64,000 bases of DNA from Micrasema longulum (GCA_022494885.1 JAGVSM010000952.1:62001-126000), one strand, 5' to 3'; positions 33,598-44,989 are shown, counted from the stretch's first letter. A program made the numbers and translations. The notes: a model not told the origin generated them from the letters alone.

Positions 33598-33844
33598 ACA
33601 TTGTTAATTATCTATTTTGGTTACTACATTTTTTAAATTTATTTCCTTAAACCGTATTTCTTCAAATGTAGGTCGTTTGTGTATCTAGTACCTAATTTTG
33701 TATGTAAATTACATTACTTCTTTGAAAAAGCCCTATGGGCGTTAAAAGTGTATAATAAATATGCTCATATTTATATTTTAAACTTGTTAGAATATTATGC
33801 TTGCAAATCAATACCACCTGATCGAGGCATAGAAGTGAATTCCC

Positions 33845-34650
33845 CATAATGTTGTGCAACTTGAAGTTTGCATACGTTGCGGTTCTTTTTAAAAAGTCTG
33901 TTGGTGATTTTCAGGAAATTGTTGACGAACTGCAGGAAAACTCTACTCGTCTGGGTCTTAATTTTAATACCAAAAATACTCAGATTATGCGCAGCAAATC
34001 TTGTCCTGACCCTGATCAGCCTTTTTATAATAATGGACAGAGGATCGAGAAAGTTGACAGCTTTAAATACTTGGGAGTTCACATAACTGAGGATGAAAGC
34101 ATGCACAAAGAGCTTGCCACCCGCCTAGGAATTGCTGGAGCAACTTTTAACATGAGGGGTGTTGTCTAAAATTCTGGTCTATACTCTGTCAAAACAAAAT
34201 TCCGATTATCCAACTATTGTATAATTCCAGTACTCCTATATGAATGCAAATCTTGGCACCTTACCAAAGCTCAGAACACCAAACTTTTGAGTTTTGAGGG
34301 TAAGTGCTTGAGGAGAATATTAGGTATAAAGTGGTTCGATTTTATAACTAAACATGAATTTCGAGAATGGACGCAGCAGCGGTCAATAACGAACGTCTTG
34401 AGAATGCGGCGAAAAACCCGGCTTAGATACGTGCTCCGCATGCCTCAGGAAAGCCTAAACCCAAGTTGCCTCTTCTTTAAACCTGCAGGCTCGCGCCGTC
34501 ATGGAAGGTCGTCGATGACGATCTTTCGACTTTATTCGGTGGAACTAAGGGGCGCCGGTTTGACGTGAGAGGGGACGAGAGTGCTGGCTGGCGAAAGGGT
34601 CTCCCGGAGGCAACTCCACATGCTCCACTTAGGAGTGGGTGCGGGAAACA
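33845..34650 (+). pseudogene. RTE-like LINE reverse-transcriptase C-terminal half
   Basis: The frame 33849-34166 reads DFQEIVDELQENSTRLGLNF then NTQIMRS and KVDSFKYLGVHITEDESMHK, the RTE post-catalytic block (LN..KT..M....... ..FKYLG..I..D). A frame change follows, then IPVLLYECKSWHLTKAQN. From 34287 comes KCLRRILGIKWFDFITKHEF. The 3' UTR ends in 'gaaacaagaagaagaa'. This is the best-preserved RTE copy here but it lacks endonuclease and YADD. Confidence 0.85.
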
Positions 34651-34659
34651 AGAAGAAGA

Positions 34660-36820
34660 ATATATACGCGTATATATTTTTTCCTAGAATCTATTGAGTG
34701 AAACATTTCGTTTCTAAGTATGTTTGGGGTATTTCCACGCACCGCCGTAACTAGCCATACGAAGTGAATACCTGTAATAAAAATTATAATTACATATCAG
34801 AAAAATAAACTGGACCTCTTTTTAGAGTCAAACAGAAACCACTTAACGAGGCGTTCAAGAATGATCTCATCACCTCATACTGGTCGGAACAGGGTTGCCT
34901 ATGTTTTGTTTGATGAAGGATTTAGGCTTTTAAATTTTTGTTTTTGAAAAATGACCCATTATTACAATATATAGTATTATCAGGTTATATTTTTACAAAC
35001 TAATTTTACAAAAAAAACCTTTATCGTTTTTAATTATATAAAAAACCTACATATAAACATCATCAACATCTTTCAACTTCTCATAAATAAAACACTAGAC
35101 CGGTACACTAACAGTAGTATATCCTACGATATTTTAAACTTTAGATTTGTTGCATACTTTAAATAGTTAATTAAAATCAAACTTAGATACATTAAACAGA
35201 ACATTAAATTGTTAAACATTGAATTGTTCGAATTCGTAATACAAATGGAATGGGGAATTGCAAATCTATTATCCTTTTCGTTTTGTGTTATTGAAATGAT
35301 TCGGTATTTTTCTATATGCAAATAATTTGTACTTCAAAAATAACGTGTCTTATATTCCTACGTCTTTAAGTACATCTATATCAAGATTTATTATATTAAC
35401 TCTTTAGACGCAACTCCAAAGAAATTACTTAACACTTTTTTTTGTTGATAATTTTGTGTAAACAATTAAAAATTACTTATCTGCTTGTACTTATGTTCTA
35501 ATCTTAAGCTACCACAGACAACGTTGAAACATTTAAAATGTGATGCTATAAAATTATTCACAAAATATCATGGGAAAACAGAGTTCGTAAAGTCAAAGTA
35601 TAAGGAAACACTAAAACAATCATGAAACTTATATAAAATGCAATGTTTAGCTTTGATGATTTTTTTTATGGTAAAAATGATTTATAAATAAAACGGTATT
35701 TTGTTTTTTTTTAATTTTGCCACCCCTGTTTTCAAAAACATTGCGAAATCGCCTCAAAACATTTTTATCAAATTGCGCTTATCGAAAGCTGTAGAAATCG
35801 TTCTGGCCATTTTTTTACTGATCAGGATATTTATTAAGGACCTTCACACAATTACTAGGCAAACTTTATCTAGGTTAATCAAAATATTGAGAAGAATGTG
35901 GGTGACCTAATAATATATACATTCATTGTTTTTATGTAGGTAATCGATTACCATTGATCGAAGACTTAAGATAACAAATTTGCTATCACGTTTTGACAAA
36001 TTATTAATTACAATTAAATTGCTCTTTCGTAACCTTAAAATAAATTGAATTTCATTTCTATTTTGACAGGTAACTATATTTATATAATACATATGCACTA
36101 GAATAATATTTAATAAGTTTTAAGTGTTGATACATATTTGTTATCAATGGGTAAAGAATACATTTATGTATTTAATTTTTACTCTGTGAACTGAAAGATG
36201 ATGATTTATAATTTGACGCCCGTGTTTTTGAAGTTAAGAACATTTTTTTTCTGAGTAACTAATTTCATATTATTTGCATATTTTTAATGAATTGTGCTGT
36301 TTTTACTGAACCCGGCAATGCTTCGCTATTGCTAGATTTCAGTATGATTTGAGTATTTGAGATGTAGATCAAATGAACACAATCTGAAGTTTGAAATCAA
36401 TTATTGTATTAAGTTCAAATTAAATATGCACATTTAGATTATTATTTTTTTGTTTTGGATTACATAAATTGTTCAGAACAAACATTTCGGAACGAAAAAC
36501 GATATAAGGTTTTTGAAGTTTTTTAAGCAATGACAAAATATCAAGGCAAAAACTCTGTGAAGATTTGACCCACACAAGTTTTATGCCATACAACTGACAC
36601 ATCGTGTTTTTTACCTATGATTAATTACAGTTTTTTTTTCATTTGCATAAAGTTGATAAATACTTAGGTGTCATATCTCAAAATATTACTTGAGCAAATA
36701 ATTGCTTTTTTGCTTATAACGGCAGTATATTTATCATTTTTTTAGTAGTATTTTTTCGTTTTTTTATATATGGTATATCTATAAAGCATAATGTAATTCG
36801 ATGATTTTTTTTCCAAAAAA
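34660..36820. other. AT-rich spacer, no gene recognised
   Basis: Several short frames (35124-35321, 35701-35910, 36420-36602) are AT-driven and motif-free. No shared repeat was recognised. Confidence 0.45.
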
Positions 36821-36824
36821 CCAA

Positions 36825-37225
36825 CAAACAAACCATCACGCCGTTTCCCCGTAGGGATAGACAGAGAGGATAGAATGCCATATCACTCTATTTTTGCATA
36901 CAGACCTCGCTTCCTCTACATTCATACATCTTCTCATGCACGCACGCCAATTATTCCTACTTTCGACATGTCCATCTTCAAGTATTTGATGGACTTGATC
37001 GTGCCATGTCTTTCTCGGCCTTCCTCGTTTTCTGCATCCATCAACATTCGCATCGTAGATCTTTTAGCCGTTCTTTCGTTGTCCATTCGCTCTACATGTC
37101 CAAACCAACGCAGCACCCCTTTCTTGATTCTGTCGATAGTGCTATGCATGAGATATGATCTCAGCCTTACACAGTTCACGGATCTCGACATCTACCTGAT
37201 TCAGAATATTCGAATATTGAACTCC
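36825..37225 (-). pseudogene. RTE-like LINE C-terminus (lepidopteran type)
   Basis: The minus strand reads RSVNCVRLRSYLM, IKKGVLRWFGHVERMDNERT, then CMRRCMNVEEARSVCKNRV and WHSILSVYPYGETA before the stop. Both KG.LRWFGHVERM and the final AYP.G.. are signature phrases of an RTE lineage common in Lepidoptera. The frame is open from 37191 to 36934 and continues by frame change to about 36830. The plus-strand frame 36875-37297 is its shadow. Confidence 0.85.
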
Positions 37226-37229
37226 GTTC

Positions 37230-37960
37230 ACACTGATCTCACATTTAGTTATATTTTCATCCCTTTCAAAAACCATCACTTTCGATTTATCATTTAACAT
37301 TTAACATTCATTCATTCATTTATCATTTAACATTCATAAGCAAATCGCTTTTCTCGCATACATCGTAGACTTTTGTTACCGTGTGTTTTTTTTAATAAAA
37401 TAATATTGATAATTTCCGTTTATTAGATAAGTACCTACATATTGACTTGTTATACGATGAAACGCTTCAATTTTAATAATAAATAAATAAATAATAATTT
37501 CGTTTGTGTTAGATTATTAGATAACCTTTTGATTTATTTCAAAATATTATATAATAAGCTGATCTTTTGAATATTTTCGATCAAAATACACAAAATGGCG
37601 ATTAGAGAGTTGACATTTAGAAGTATCATCGTTAAATGATTCACAATATAAAGAGTTGTTGTTATGTGACCTGTCACGGTGATCTTTAAATAATTATTAC
37701 ATTAATAAATTAAAAACCAGCTTCTCATAAATAAATCAATGAACGAGCAGATGACTTGATACTTATATTATTTATTTTTAAATTTACGGAACTGATAAGC
37801 GCTTACGTAATAAAAGAAAAATGATTAATAGTATGAAAGCTGAAGTCCATTTGCCAAAACGTTTCCCAAAAAAAAACACTTAAAGGATATTAAAGGAAAA
37901 ACAGAAAATAATAATACATTCATACTAATTAAAAATGAAAGCAGTTTTTACAGTCGTTCA
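37230..37960. other. AT-rich spacer
   Basis: Contains a short 'cattcatt/atcatttaacatt' direct duplication at 37287-37335. Nothing else was recognised. Confidence 0.4.
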
Positions 37961-37964
37961 AAAT

Positions 37965-38360
37965 TTTTTTTTTAATTTACTTTGAATTTATTCATTGATA
38001 TATTAGTTTTAATTGTTTTTAGTTCATTGCGGAGATTATTGTAATTTTCGATACCTTGGAAGACAAAACTATTTTGAGCATTACTTGTGTGGAATTTAGG
38101 GATTTTAATATTATTTTGGTATCTGAGTGACTTATTCATCTCAAATTCTTTTATTTTTTTCTTCTTTACAAATTCGTATAATGGAATTTATTTTATAAAT
38201 AGTGTCTACTGTGTGAACTTTAAATAATTTATAAAGAATTTCCGTACTGAATGTTAAGGGTTACTTTATGGATACAATTTCTCTTACCCTGTTTTAAATA
38301 CATTTGTGGGAACTTCTGTACATGTAATTATCGAAGGACAATCAGCCCTGTTGAAGTCCA
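37965..38360 (-). pseudogene. CR1/Jockey-like LINE ORF2 C-terminus
   Basis: The minus strand reads NNIKIPKFHTSNAQNSFVFQ followed by GIENYNNLRNELKTIKT and FK. This is the conserved C-terminal block of insect LINE ORF2 (R.H.T...QNSF.FQG...YN.LP.ELK). Upstream sequence on the same strand is frame-broken. Confidence 0.75.
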
Positions 38361-38364
38361 TAAA

Positions 38365-39180
38365 TTTATGTAAAATCTACAAATGTAAAAAATCTAGATA
38401 AAATAGAATTTCCTTCGTCAATGAGTTACAAATTTCAACAAGAAGATAGAAATATGTCCAAATTATAAGATGACAATTATAAACAATCCTCGTGGCAGCC
38501 TTCTCCTCGAATTCCTTTGATTGATCTATTTTGGTGTTGAGTAGTATAAAATTCTAGTTTTATCATGTTTTTATTGTAATATATCATTAATTTACTCATC
38601 AATCATGAAAATAACGCAGTGAACACCGTTCGAGCGTATTAATTTCAACTTCCAAACTATTCTCCTAGTTGAATCTGTGTGAGATTTCGTGAAATGTTAT
38701 ACATTCTTGATTTTATGGAATTTCATTCTTGATGGAGTTGACTGGTGGATGCATCGTGGAAGGGAGGCGTGGGAAACTCGATAAGTCTATTTTAATTTAA
38801 CTCGAATCGAAGCATTCATAAAATGACTTATCTTGGATTCTCATCTGAGTTTCATTTTATCGCTTGACAACACACTTCCTAGATACACGAATCTCTCTAC
38901 CAGATCAGGATCACAGTAATCTCATATTAAGTAATACTGTAATTTATATAAAAAACAATTACATTCGATTTGTCAATAATCATCAGCAAACAGGTCTTCA
39001 TTAATTAATATTATAGGTGTAATTTATCACATGTTTGCCTGAGGGATCGCATTTTGACAGCATTCAACCTAATGTTGTCCATCTTTTTTTATAATTTCAC
39101 ACTTCACTTTCATACATAAGGAGAAGTACCAGAACTCCATTGTGAACTGCTAATATCGCCTCCTACAACAAACATTTATT
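38365..39180. other. AT-rich spacer, possible further LINE debris
   Basis: On the minus strand near 38520 EFEEKAATRIVYNCHL could belong to the LINE fragment downstream, but this is weak. Otherwise nothing was recognised. Confidence 0.35.
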
Positions 39181-39184
39181 AGTC

Positions 39185-40110
39185 AAGGTTATTTATTTAT
39201 TATAACACTTTATATGCATAAACAGTTAACAATCATATGCATAAGGGCGGGCACATTACCTTAAGGCAATTTCTTCCTACCTACCCAAACCGTTCAATTT
39301 GATCAATCAATTGCATATGAGCATATTATTGGTATATTGTAATATTTTCATAATAAAACAAGTCATTAATGTACATGAGTAGAAGTGAAATGGATTGTCC
39401 ATTCGCCCAAACAAATATTGAATCTACTGCTCCACAAATGTTTGGTTTATGTTATTTTATTGTTCTTTAATTGTGCGTTTTTCAATACAAATAATTTAGG
39501 TAAACATAAATGAAATATAAACATAAATACGCAGTGTACAAATCTGTATGACCATTTCGTTAATTTCTTATGTTAATTAAGTATTTTTTGTTTATTCTCA
39601 CATGTAAAAATATTTTTAAACTAAAAATATATTGTTAAGTGTCTTTGGCACGGGAAACCCCAGTAAGGTCACACACAGCGGCCTCCGTGGTGTAGTGGTC
39701 AAGACGCTTGACTCACGCACGGAAGGTTCCGGGTTCGATTCCCGGTGAGAACACAAGAATTAAAAAGTGTGATTTTTCTCAAGCCTGGTGGTTCTGTAAT
39801 GTAATTCACCACTGTAATTGGGCTTCCTGGCCTGTTGTGGTGCAAAAAAAAATGAAATGAAATTATTTATTACGTGGAAAAAAATAAATAAATATTTAAA
39901 TATAATTTTTTTATTAAATACAAATTGACTAAATGTGTACTCTACACTATAAAGATAAAAGGGGGTAGAGAGGGAAGTAAATTGGGAGAAGAAAGGAAAC
40001 ACTAAAATATTCAGAAAGTGACATGTTATTCGTGATTTAGATGTAAATAAAGAATGGGCGTGTCTGAAATTAGTAGGTAGATTATTATAGGTTAATTCCT
40101 TATCTGAACC
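39185..40110 (-). pseudogene. LINE ORF2 C-terminus and 3' UTR, interrupted by a SINE-1-bearing insert
   Basis: Minus strand: LPTNFRHAHSLFTSKSRITC (near 40075-40016), then UTR to about 39853. An insert occupies about 39396-39852. The UTR then resumes with 'attaatgacttgttttattatgaaaatatt', 'gaacggtttgggtaggtagg' and ATTGCCTTAAGGTAATGTGC, ending near 39185. This matches the uninterrupted relative at 14040-14420. Confidence 0.8.
39680..39852 (+). mobile_element. SINE-1 copy, best preserved
   Basis: Intact A box TGGTGTAGTGGTCAAG and B box GGGTTCGATTCCC, body 'gtgatttttctcaagcctggtggttct', and end GGGCTTCCTGGCCTGTTGTG plus an A-rich tail. The head bases are closest to a tRNA of all copies here, suggesting the youngest insertion. 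It lies within the insert that splits the flanking LINE. Confidence 0.85.
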
Positions 40111-40111
40111 C

Positions 40112-40315
40112 AATGATGCATATGGCACTAAACCGGTTCACCAACCGCAGCGCATCTTAATATTTTTAAACCATGAAAGTATGATGATCAATCTTACGCT
40201 TAAGGTATCAGGACTATGAAGCATACTAATGTAAAAACACGTTTTTACATTTTTCATGGTGATCATGTCATAAATCGAACCCGAGACCGATTACATTCAG
40301 GTAGGCAGATTTAAT
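40112..40315 (-). mobile_element. SINE-3 copy
   Basis: The plus strand shows the inverted end 'gcatatggcactaaaccggttcaccaaccgcagcgc' and the inverted head with B box 'aaatcgaacccgagaccg' and 'aggtaggcagatttaatc'. Confidence 0.7.
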
Positions 40316-40630
40316 CTACAGTATTTTGAGTATGTCCAATGTTTGTAGACAGGTTAGATTACATTTATTGTAATCCAGCCTGTCTGAATATATAAGTCTA
40401 GGCATAAATAGGGCGTATGACCTGTGATTGGCTGCTTTAAGTGGCCAATTTACTTACTCTGAAATATTTACCATTCTGCCTATGTGAAATTTATTGCAAC
40501 AGAAAGGGGATTTTTTTAAAAAAGGAACATGGTAATCTAAGCATATGACCTTTTGGCCAGGGCTTATGACCTATGATTGATTTAAGTTTAGGCAAAATTG
40601 TACATGTTACACAGTTTGTTAAATGGCCAC
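40316..40630. mobile_element. Rearranged MITE-1 copies with palindromic start
   Basis: Begins TGAGTATGTCCAATGTTTGT, then folds back on itself (40348-40384). It continues with a plus-oriented core ('gggcgtatgacctgtgattgg') and a second core block ('agggcttatgacctatgattg'). An inverted-type 'gttacacagtttgttaaatggccac' follows. It looks like several MITE-1 pieces joined together. Confidence 0.6.
40348..40384. repeat. Hairpin, 16-bp arms with 5-base loop
   Basis: GACAGGTTAGATTACA and the inverse of TGTAATCCAGCCTGTC pair at 14 of 16 positions around TTTAT. It consists of two MITE-1 ends in inverted orientation. Confidence 0.85.
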
Positions 40631-40637
40631 TTAATTC

Positions 40638-40797
40638 AGACGTACGCTTTAGGTGTCAATCCAGGGGTTATGAAATATCCCGGTGTAAAAGCACAATTTC
40701 AAATAAATACTTTAAAGCAACCTTGACGGGAATTGAGTCCTTGATCTGTTTCACGGTAGATAAACACTCTAACCATTAATCACACCATGAGGCGGAC
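40638..40797 (-). mobile_element. SINE-3 copy, head and half body
   Basis: The plus strand reads 'ctttaggtgtcaatccaggggttatgaaatatcccggtgtaaaa', then the inverted head 'gggaattgagtccttgatc' and 'ctaaccattaatcacaccatgaggcgg'. Confidence 0.7.
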
Positions 40798-40799
40798 AA

Positions 40800-42045
40800 T
40801 AATATCACATTGAATAAATTAAAATCATTTTTTAATTTTAATTATGTGCAGCCATACATTTATTTTTTTTATAGTTAAACCTCTTTCCAAGTTCTCTCCT
40901 ATACCCTTTTTGTATACATACTCATTTTAAATAACACTTTTTGCTTACACACACACGCATACGCACCTTCACATTAATTTACACACATGAATACAAACGT
41001 CGCACACATATAATTTTGTTAACTCTCTTCTTATATTTTATGTATTATTAGATAAACATTGGATTTTTTAAATTGTATTGTTGATATATTTCTACTCATT
41101 TTTTATGAAATATTTGTATTCTGATTTAAAATCCCGAATAAATAAAATAAAATAATAAATAACAGAAACATCTAGCAGTAGACACCTATTTACATATCAC
41201 TCCTAAAGTAACTAACACTGTTTGCATTCTAACTATTCATAGCCTAGAATACTAATAGCTCGCCGTGTTTCCAGACCCAAGAATTATCCTGTTTACATTA
41301 TTTATTCAATTCTAGGTAAAATAACGTCATGTTCTATGTTTGTCGGACATAAAATGCATTCGTATGTGAAATTACTGCAATTTAATATTATGTTCTGTCA
41401 TCAACGCCTACGAAGTATGTGTCATACAAACGCATTAACATAATGCTGGTAATGTTGCCTTCGGAAATGCATAACGCGCTACTCACAAATTCAGATTTTC
41501 CCTTATTTATTTAATTATTTTGAAAACATAATATACATCATTTTAGGAGTTTTTTGAAAAACTCGTTTAAGGACAGGCCCATATTATATTAAAACAATAT
41601 TTGTTTATAGAGGTATTTACACCTTAACGGTTTGTACAAAAACGGAACAAAATAATATAGATTAGATTAGATTTAGATTTATTTACATATGACAAAATAC
41701 ATTGTTTCAAAATAACATAATATTTTACGTTTCATATTTTATTTGTACGGAATTTTCCCAATCAGCAAAAGTGCTGGTATAAGGGGATATAATATATTAT
41801 GACAATAGTTTTAAAAAAAGTCGATAAAATAACATCACATATCACTCATGACACGGACTGTAAGAACTGTTTTATTTAGGTGTTTTTTTTTAAGTACACA
41901 CATGTTTTGTATATTTTTTCGGTCATTAGAAAGTGAATTATAGAACTTTATTACTGTATACACAAAACATTAATATTTAACCATTAACATTTTGGCCAAG
42001 CATTTTATTAAATGTTATAAAATGTTTATATATAATCACTTACAG
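40800..42045. other. AT-rich spacer, nothing recognised
   Basis: Low-complexity and AT-rich DNA. There is a short 'agattagattagatttagattt' run at 41658-41680. Confidence 0.45.
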
Positions 42046-42053
42046 ACTTTTCT

Positions 42054-42097
42054 ATGTCTACCGGTTTCGAAACATACCCATCTTTTCATCAGGACAC
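42054..42097 (-). ncRNA. Hammerhead-like motif, Penelope-element type, weak stem II
   Basis: Minus strand: GUGUC / CUGAUGA / 17-base linker / GAAA / CCGGU / A / GACAU. The canonical CUGAUGA and GAAA boxes are intact, stem III is the minimal ACC-GGU, and the outer GUGUC pairs with GACAU (one G.U). The stem-II segment AAAGAUGGG...GUUUC pairs poorly, so activity is doubtful. Confidence 0.5.
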
Positions 42098-42299
42098 CAA
42101 TCGAACTAACTAACAACAACCATACTCCCCAAAAACATTGCGTTTTTTCATTCAGTGTTGCGTCGTTTAGTAAATATAAATTTTTCTAAACTTATGTTTT
42201 AAAATGATTTTTAATTTAATCAATCATATTGCGTTTGATAGTGGATACCTTTTAAATAAATAACTTTTTTGTTGTGTTAAATTATGAAAATAATAATAT

Positions 42300-42480
42300 A
42301 AAATATCAAAAATTTATTTATTTATTTACTTATAAACAGTTTATTACGCATTTTTTTAGACATAAGTCCCAACTTCGTTGAACCAAAAGTCCTGTGTTGA
42401 GTTAGGACGAATAATTCGTGAACACAGACATACGAGTGTATCATCACAAATATTATACAGAATCAGAAACGAAATAACAA
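42300..42480 (-). mobile_element. LINE 3' tail, 'cgtcccaactcaac' family
   Basis: The inverted order 'ttatttatttatttac', 'agacataagtcccaacttcgttgaacc' and 'gtcctgtgttgagttaggacgaataatt' is shared with 51370-51590 (minus), 8880-8985 (plus) and 27440-27605 (plus). Confidence 0.6.
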
Positions 42481-42599
42481 TTTAAAAAAAAAATTACATG
42501 GCACATTAATACGGTGAACAATTTAAATTGATGAAATCAATGTTTGATATAATATTACAAAAATTGATTTTGAAAAATCAACAATGTTAAATCCCATGT

Positions 42600-43345
42600 A
42601 CTGTGTAATACTTCCTGCCTTGATGCACAAAATCCCCTGACTCCATCAAACCAAATCATCGAAATAGTCGAGAGTTTCAAATTCCTGCGATGCTATTCTG
42701 AACCGATCTCGCGGCCGTAAAAACACTTTTGTCTCGTGCATTTAGATACAAAATACGCGAGAAAAAGGTGTTTTCTACGACTGCGAAAATGTTTGGAATA
42801 TCACCTCTAGGAGTATATCTATGTTACAGAAAATGGCGTTATTCAAAAATAACTGGGAGTGCTGGAAGCAGGAGTAGCAGGCGCCACATTCAACAGTATG
42901 AAAGCTGCCTGGAGATCGGATATTCACTCAGTGAAAACAAAATGCCGCCTATATACCGCCTGCATAACACCTATTTGCCTCTAAAAATTCGAATCGTGGC
43001 ACCTCACTAGGGGCCAAAACAGCTAAAAACTGAGTTTTTAGCGTCTCAGAAAAATCTTGGATATGCGTTGGTTTGACTTCGTAAGGAATGAAGAAATAAG
43101 AGAACGGACGCAAAAAACCCCGGTGACAACTATCATTAGCATAGCAATACGGTTGGCTGGGTCACTCTTGCCTTTTTTACATGGCATCAAGTTCTCGACG
43201 TCCTGGACGTTCACTGCTAACTGTTCGTTGGCAGTTCATGTCAGAACTACGAGACGCGAACCTGACTTAGAAAGACGCATAGGAGCTGGCAGCCAATAGA
43301 GATGCACTGTGGACACCATATGCTTCAACTAGAGAGTGGACATGA
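42600..43345 (+). pseudogene. RTE-like LINE remnant, heavily frame-broken
   Basis: Shifted frames give PDSIKPN, VESFKFL, then VAGATFNSMKAAWRSDIHSV and KTKCRLYTACITPICL. Later come MRWFDFVRNEEIRERTQKTP and a 3' end. These are the same landmarks as in 33845-34650. The open frames at 42729-43010 and 43057-43299 are out-of-phase pieces. Confidence 0.7.
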
Positions 43346-43429
43346 AATGATGATGACGTATTTAAAGTATTTTTTGTTTTCAATACTGTAATTGTCATTA
43401 TTTTATTTTTTTATTAGATTTTTCCCCTA

Positions 43430-43625
43430 TGTTCATTATTATGGCAGACGATGCAGAGGCAGACTAAAATTAAGAGAGCTGGATGATATGGAAAATGACA
43501 TAAAAGCAATTGGCCTAACGAACTGGAGGAGAGCCGCAGGGAGCAGGAAGAAATAGAGACGGATTCTGAAGGAGGCCACGGTCCACAACGAACTGTAGCG
43601 CCACTGATGATGATGAATCATTATG
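43430..43625 (+). pseudogene. RTE-like LINE C-terminal tail
   Basis: One frame reads RELDDMENDIKAIGLTNWRR, then AAGSRKK, a stop, and RRILKEATVHNEL, then stop codons. It matches the RTE ending 'W.DD.E.DL.A.G..NWR..A.DR..WR.IL.EA..H..L' and is followed by GATGATGATGA. The minus-strand frame 43439-43621 is a shadow. Confidence 0.75.
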
Positions 43626-43740
43626 GCTTAACACGGGCACAACCTACAAAGCCAGAATAACTTCGTGAATATGTAAACTGTTAATAATTTGGAAATGAGT
43701 AAATAAAAAAAAACCTATTTCTGTATTCAGTAATAAAAAC

Positions 43741-44512
43741 TAGGAGAAGGTGGGGCAAGATGAGGCCTTTAAGATTAGACGTCAAAAACACGTTTCATTC
43801 TATAAATTCTTTTAACAATGTTTATTGACATAAACTTTGGTTCTTTATCTTACAAACTGATTACATAAAAGAAAAAAGAAACAATAAAAATTAATCAACT
43901 AAGAAAAGTCATAACTATCCCATCTTGCCCCACCAGTTTTTTAGCTTCCGGGTTAGGATGGGTATTGTTTTTTTGCATGCTTTTTGCATGCATTCTTCTG
44001 ACCAGCTCACCTTCTTGGTCTTTCTAACATAGTTCCAGACCATATTCTGCGACATAAACATAACAAACACGGTTAACAAAATTGTTAACGCTTGGTGTTC
44101 AAGCGATGAGGCAAGATGTGTTCGGGTACAATCCCTTGCCCCTTTTGCTGTGTTTGTTTAAAATATTTATTGATTATTAAATACAAATTCTCTATTGATA
44201 ATTGATGATCTTACATTGAAATCTAATAGTTAGGGATTGTACAGCAACCATCAACCAGCCTCAATTAGGATATTTTTCCTTTAATGTCAAGCAGTAAAAT
44301 TGGGTAAAATAATAAGAAATTTGTATTTATCACGTTTAGTTTCGCTGCGCCTAGGAACGTGCACTCATCGTCACTGTGAATACGTCACTGACATGAAGTC
44401 TAGGGGGATAATGAAATGGCGTGATGCGATTGGAGCTACTCGGCAGATTTTGGCTTTTATTGTAGGGCCCCATCTTGCCTCCCTACCCCGTTATACCCCA
44501 CCTTGCCCTTTA
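43741..44512 (-). mobile_element. pogo-like DNA transposon, internally deleted
   Basis: Near the left edge is AAGGTGGGGCAAGATGAGGC. The right edge, read on the minus strand, is GGGCAAGGTGGGGTATAACG with AGGCAAGATGGGGCCC just inside. The same GGGGCAAGAT motif occurs again at 43919-43935. Between them on the minus strand is an N-terminal transposase fragment with a pogo/Psq-type signature (43915-44055). Exact ends and the TA duplication are uncertain. Confidence 0.6.
43915..44055 (-). pseudogene. N-terminal fragment of a pogo-like transposase (Psq/HTH start)
   Basis: A 46-residue minus-strand frame starts MSQNMVWNYVRKTKKVSWSE and continues ECMQKACKK. Pogo/Tigger transposases begin M.RNYKRKT....WSEE.M..A, the start of the Psq-type DNA-binding helix-turn-helix. 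After about 25 residues the match ends, and the frame runs into the inverted-repeat motif (WWGKMG) and stops. The rest of the transposase, including the DDE domain, is deleted. Confidence 0.6.
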
Positions 44513-44523
44513 CCATAAATAAC

Positions 44524-44680
44524 AATGAGGAAGTTCACCGATTTTTTTTATTTGTCAAAAGACAAACCAGGCAAAAAAAATATGTATCGTTATCATCGCT
44601 ATTTGAAATAACTCCGCCCGTGACGTCACTAGTTTTAGTCGGTGAGTTCTTCTGACATTTAAAAGTAGAGCCCCGTAATG
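44524..44680 (+). mobile_element. MITE-3, deleted copy
   Basis: Starts AATGAGGAAGTTCACCG and includes 'atttgaaataactccgcccgtgacgtcac', then 'tcggtgagttcttctgacatttaaaagtagagc'. Compared with the inverted right end at 46330-46513, a middle stretch is missing. Confidence 0.6.
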
Positions 44681-44989
44681 TATAAACACATTAAACTTTT
44701 AAAAAATGCTACCAGATACTGGAAATCTATCACAATTAATACATAACAACGCAAAATTATAAAACCAACTATTTATTTCCCCTCTGCCAAGTCTCACTAA
44801 ACAGGACTGTCGATGTGTTCCTACAGCAAAGGCAAGCATTCAAGAAGCAAGCGGGGTTCCTACTTCTGACTTGAGATGACACACTTGCCATGTCTACCTA
44901 GATCATGACATGACTATACCTATTGTATACTTAAATAGATTCTGAGATTGATTAGGTTAAGTTAATTCAATGTATTATTTATTTAACAA

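Noticed and set aside
36875..37297. 140-residue plus-strand frame
   Set aside because: It is the antisense shadow of an RTE-like LINE C-terminus whose minus-strand reading matches a known pattern.
39680..39760. tRNA gene candidate with perfect A and B boxes
   Set aside because: The acceptor stem does not pair, no anticodon arm is formed, and a SINE body and A-rich tail follow; several diverged copies exist.
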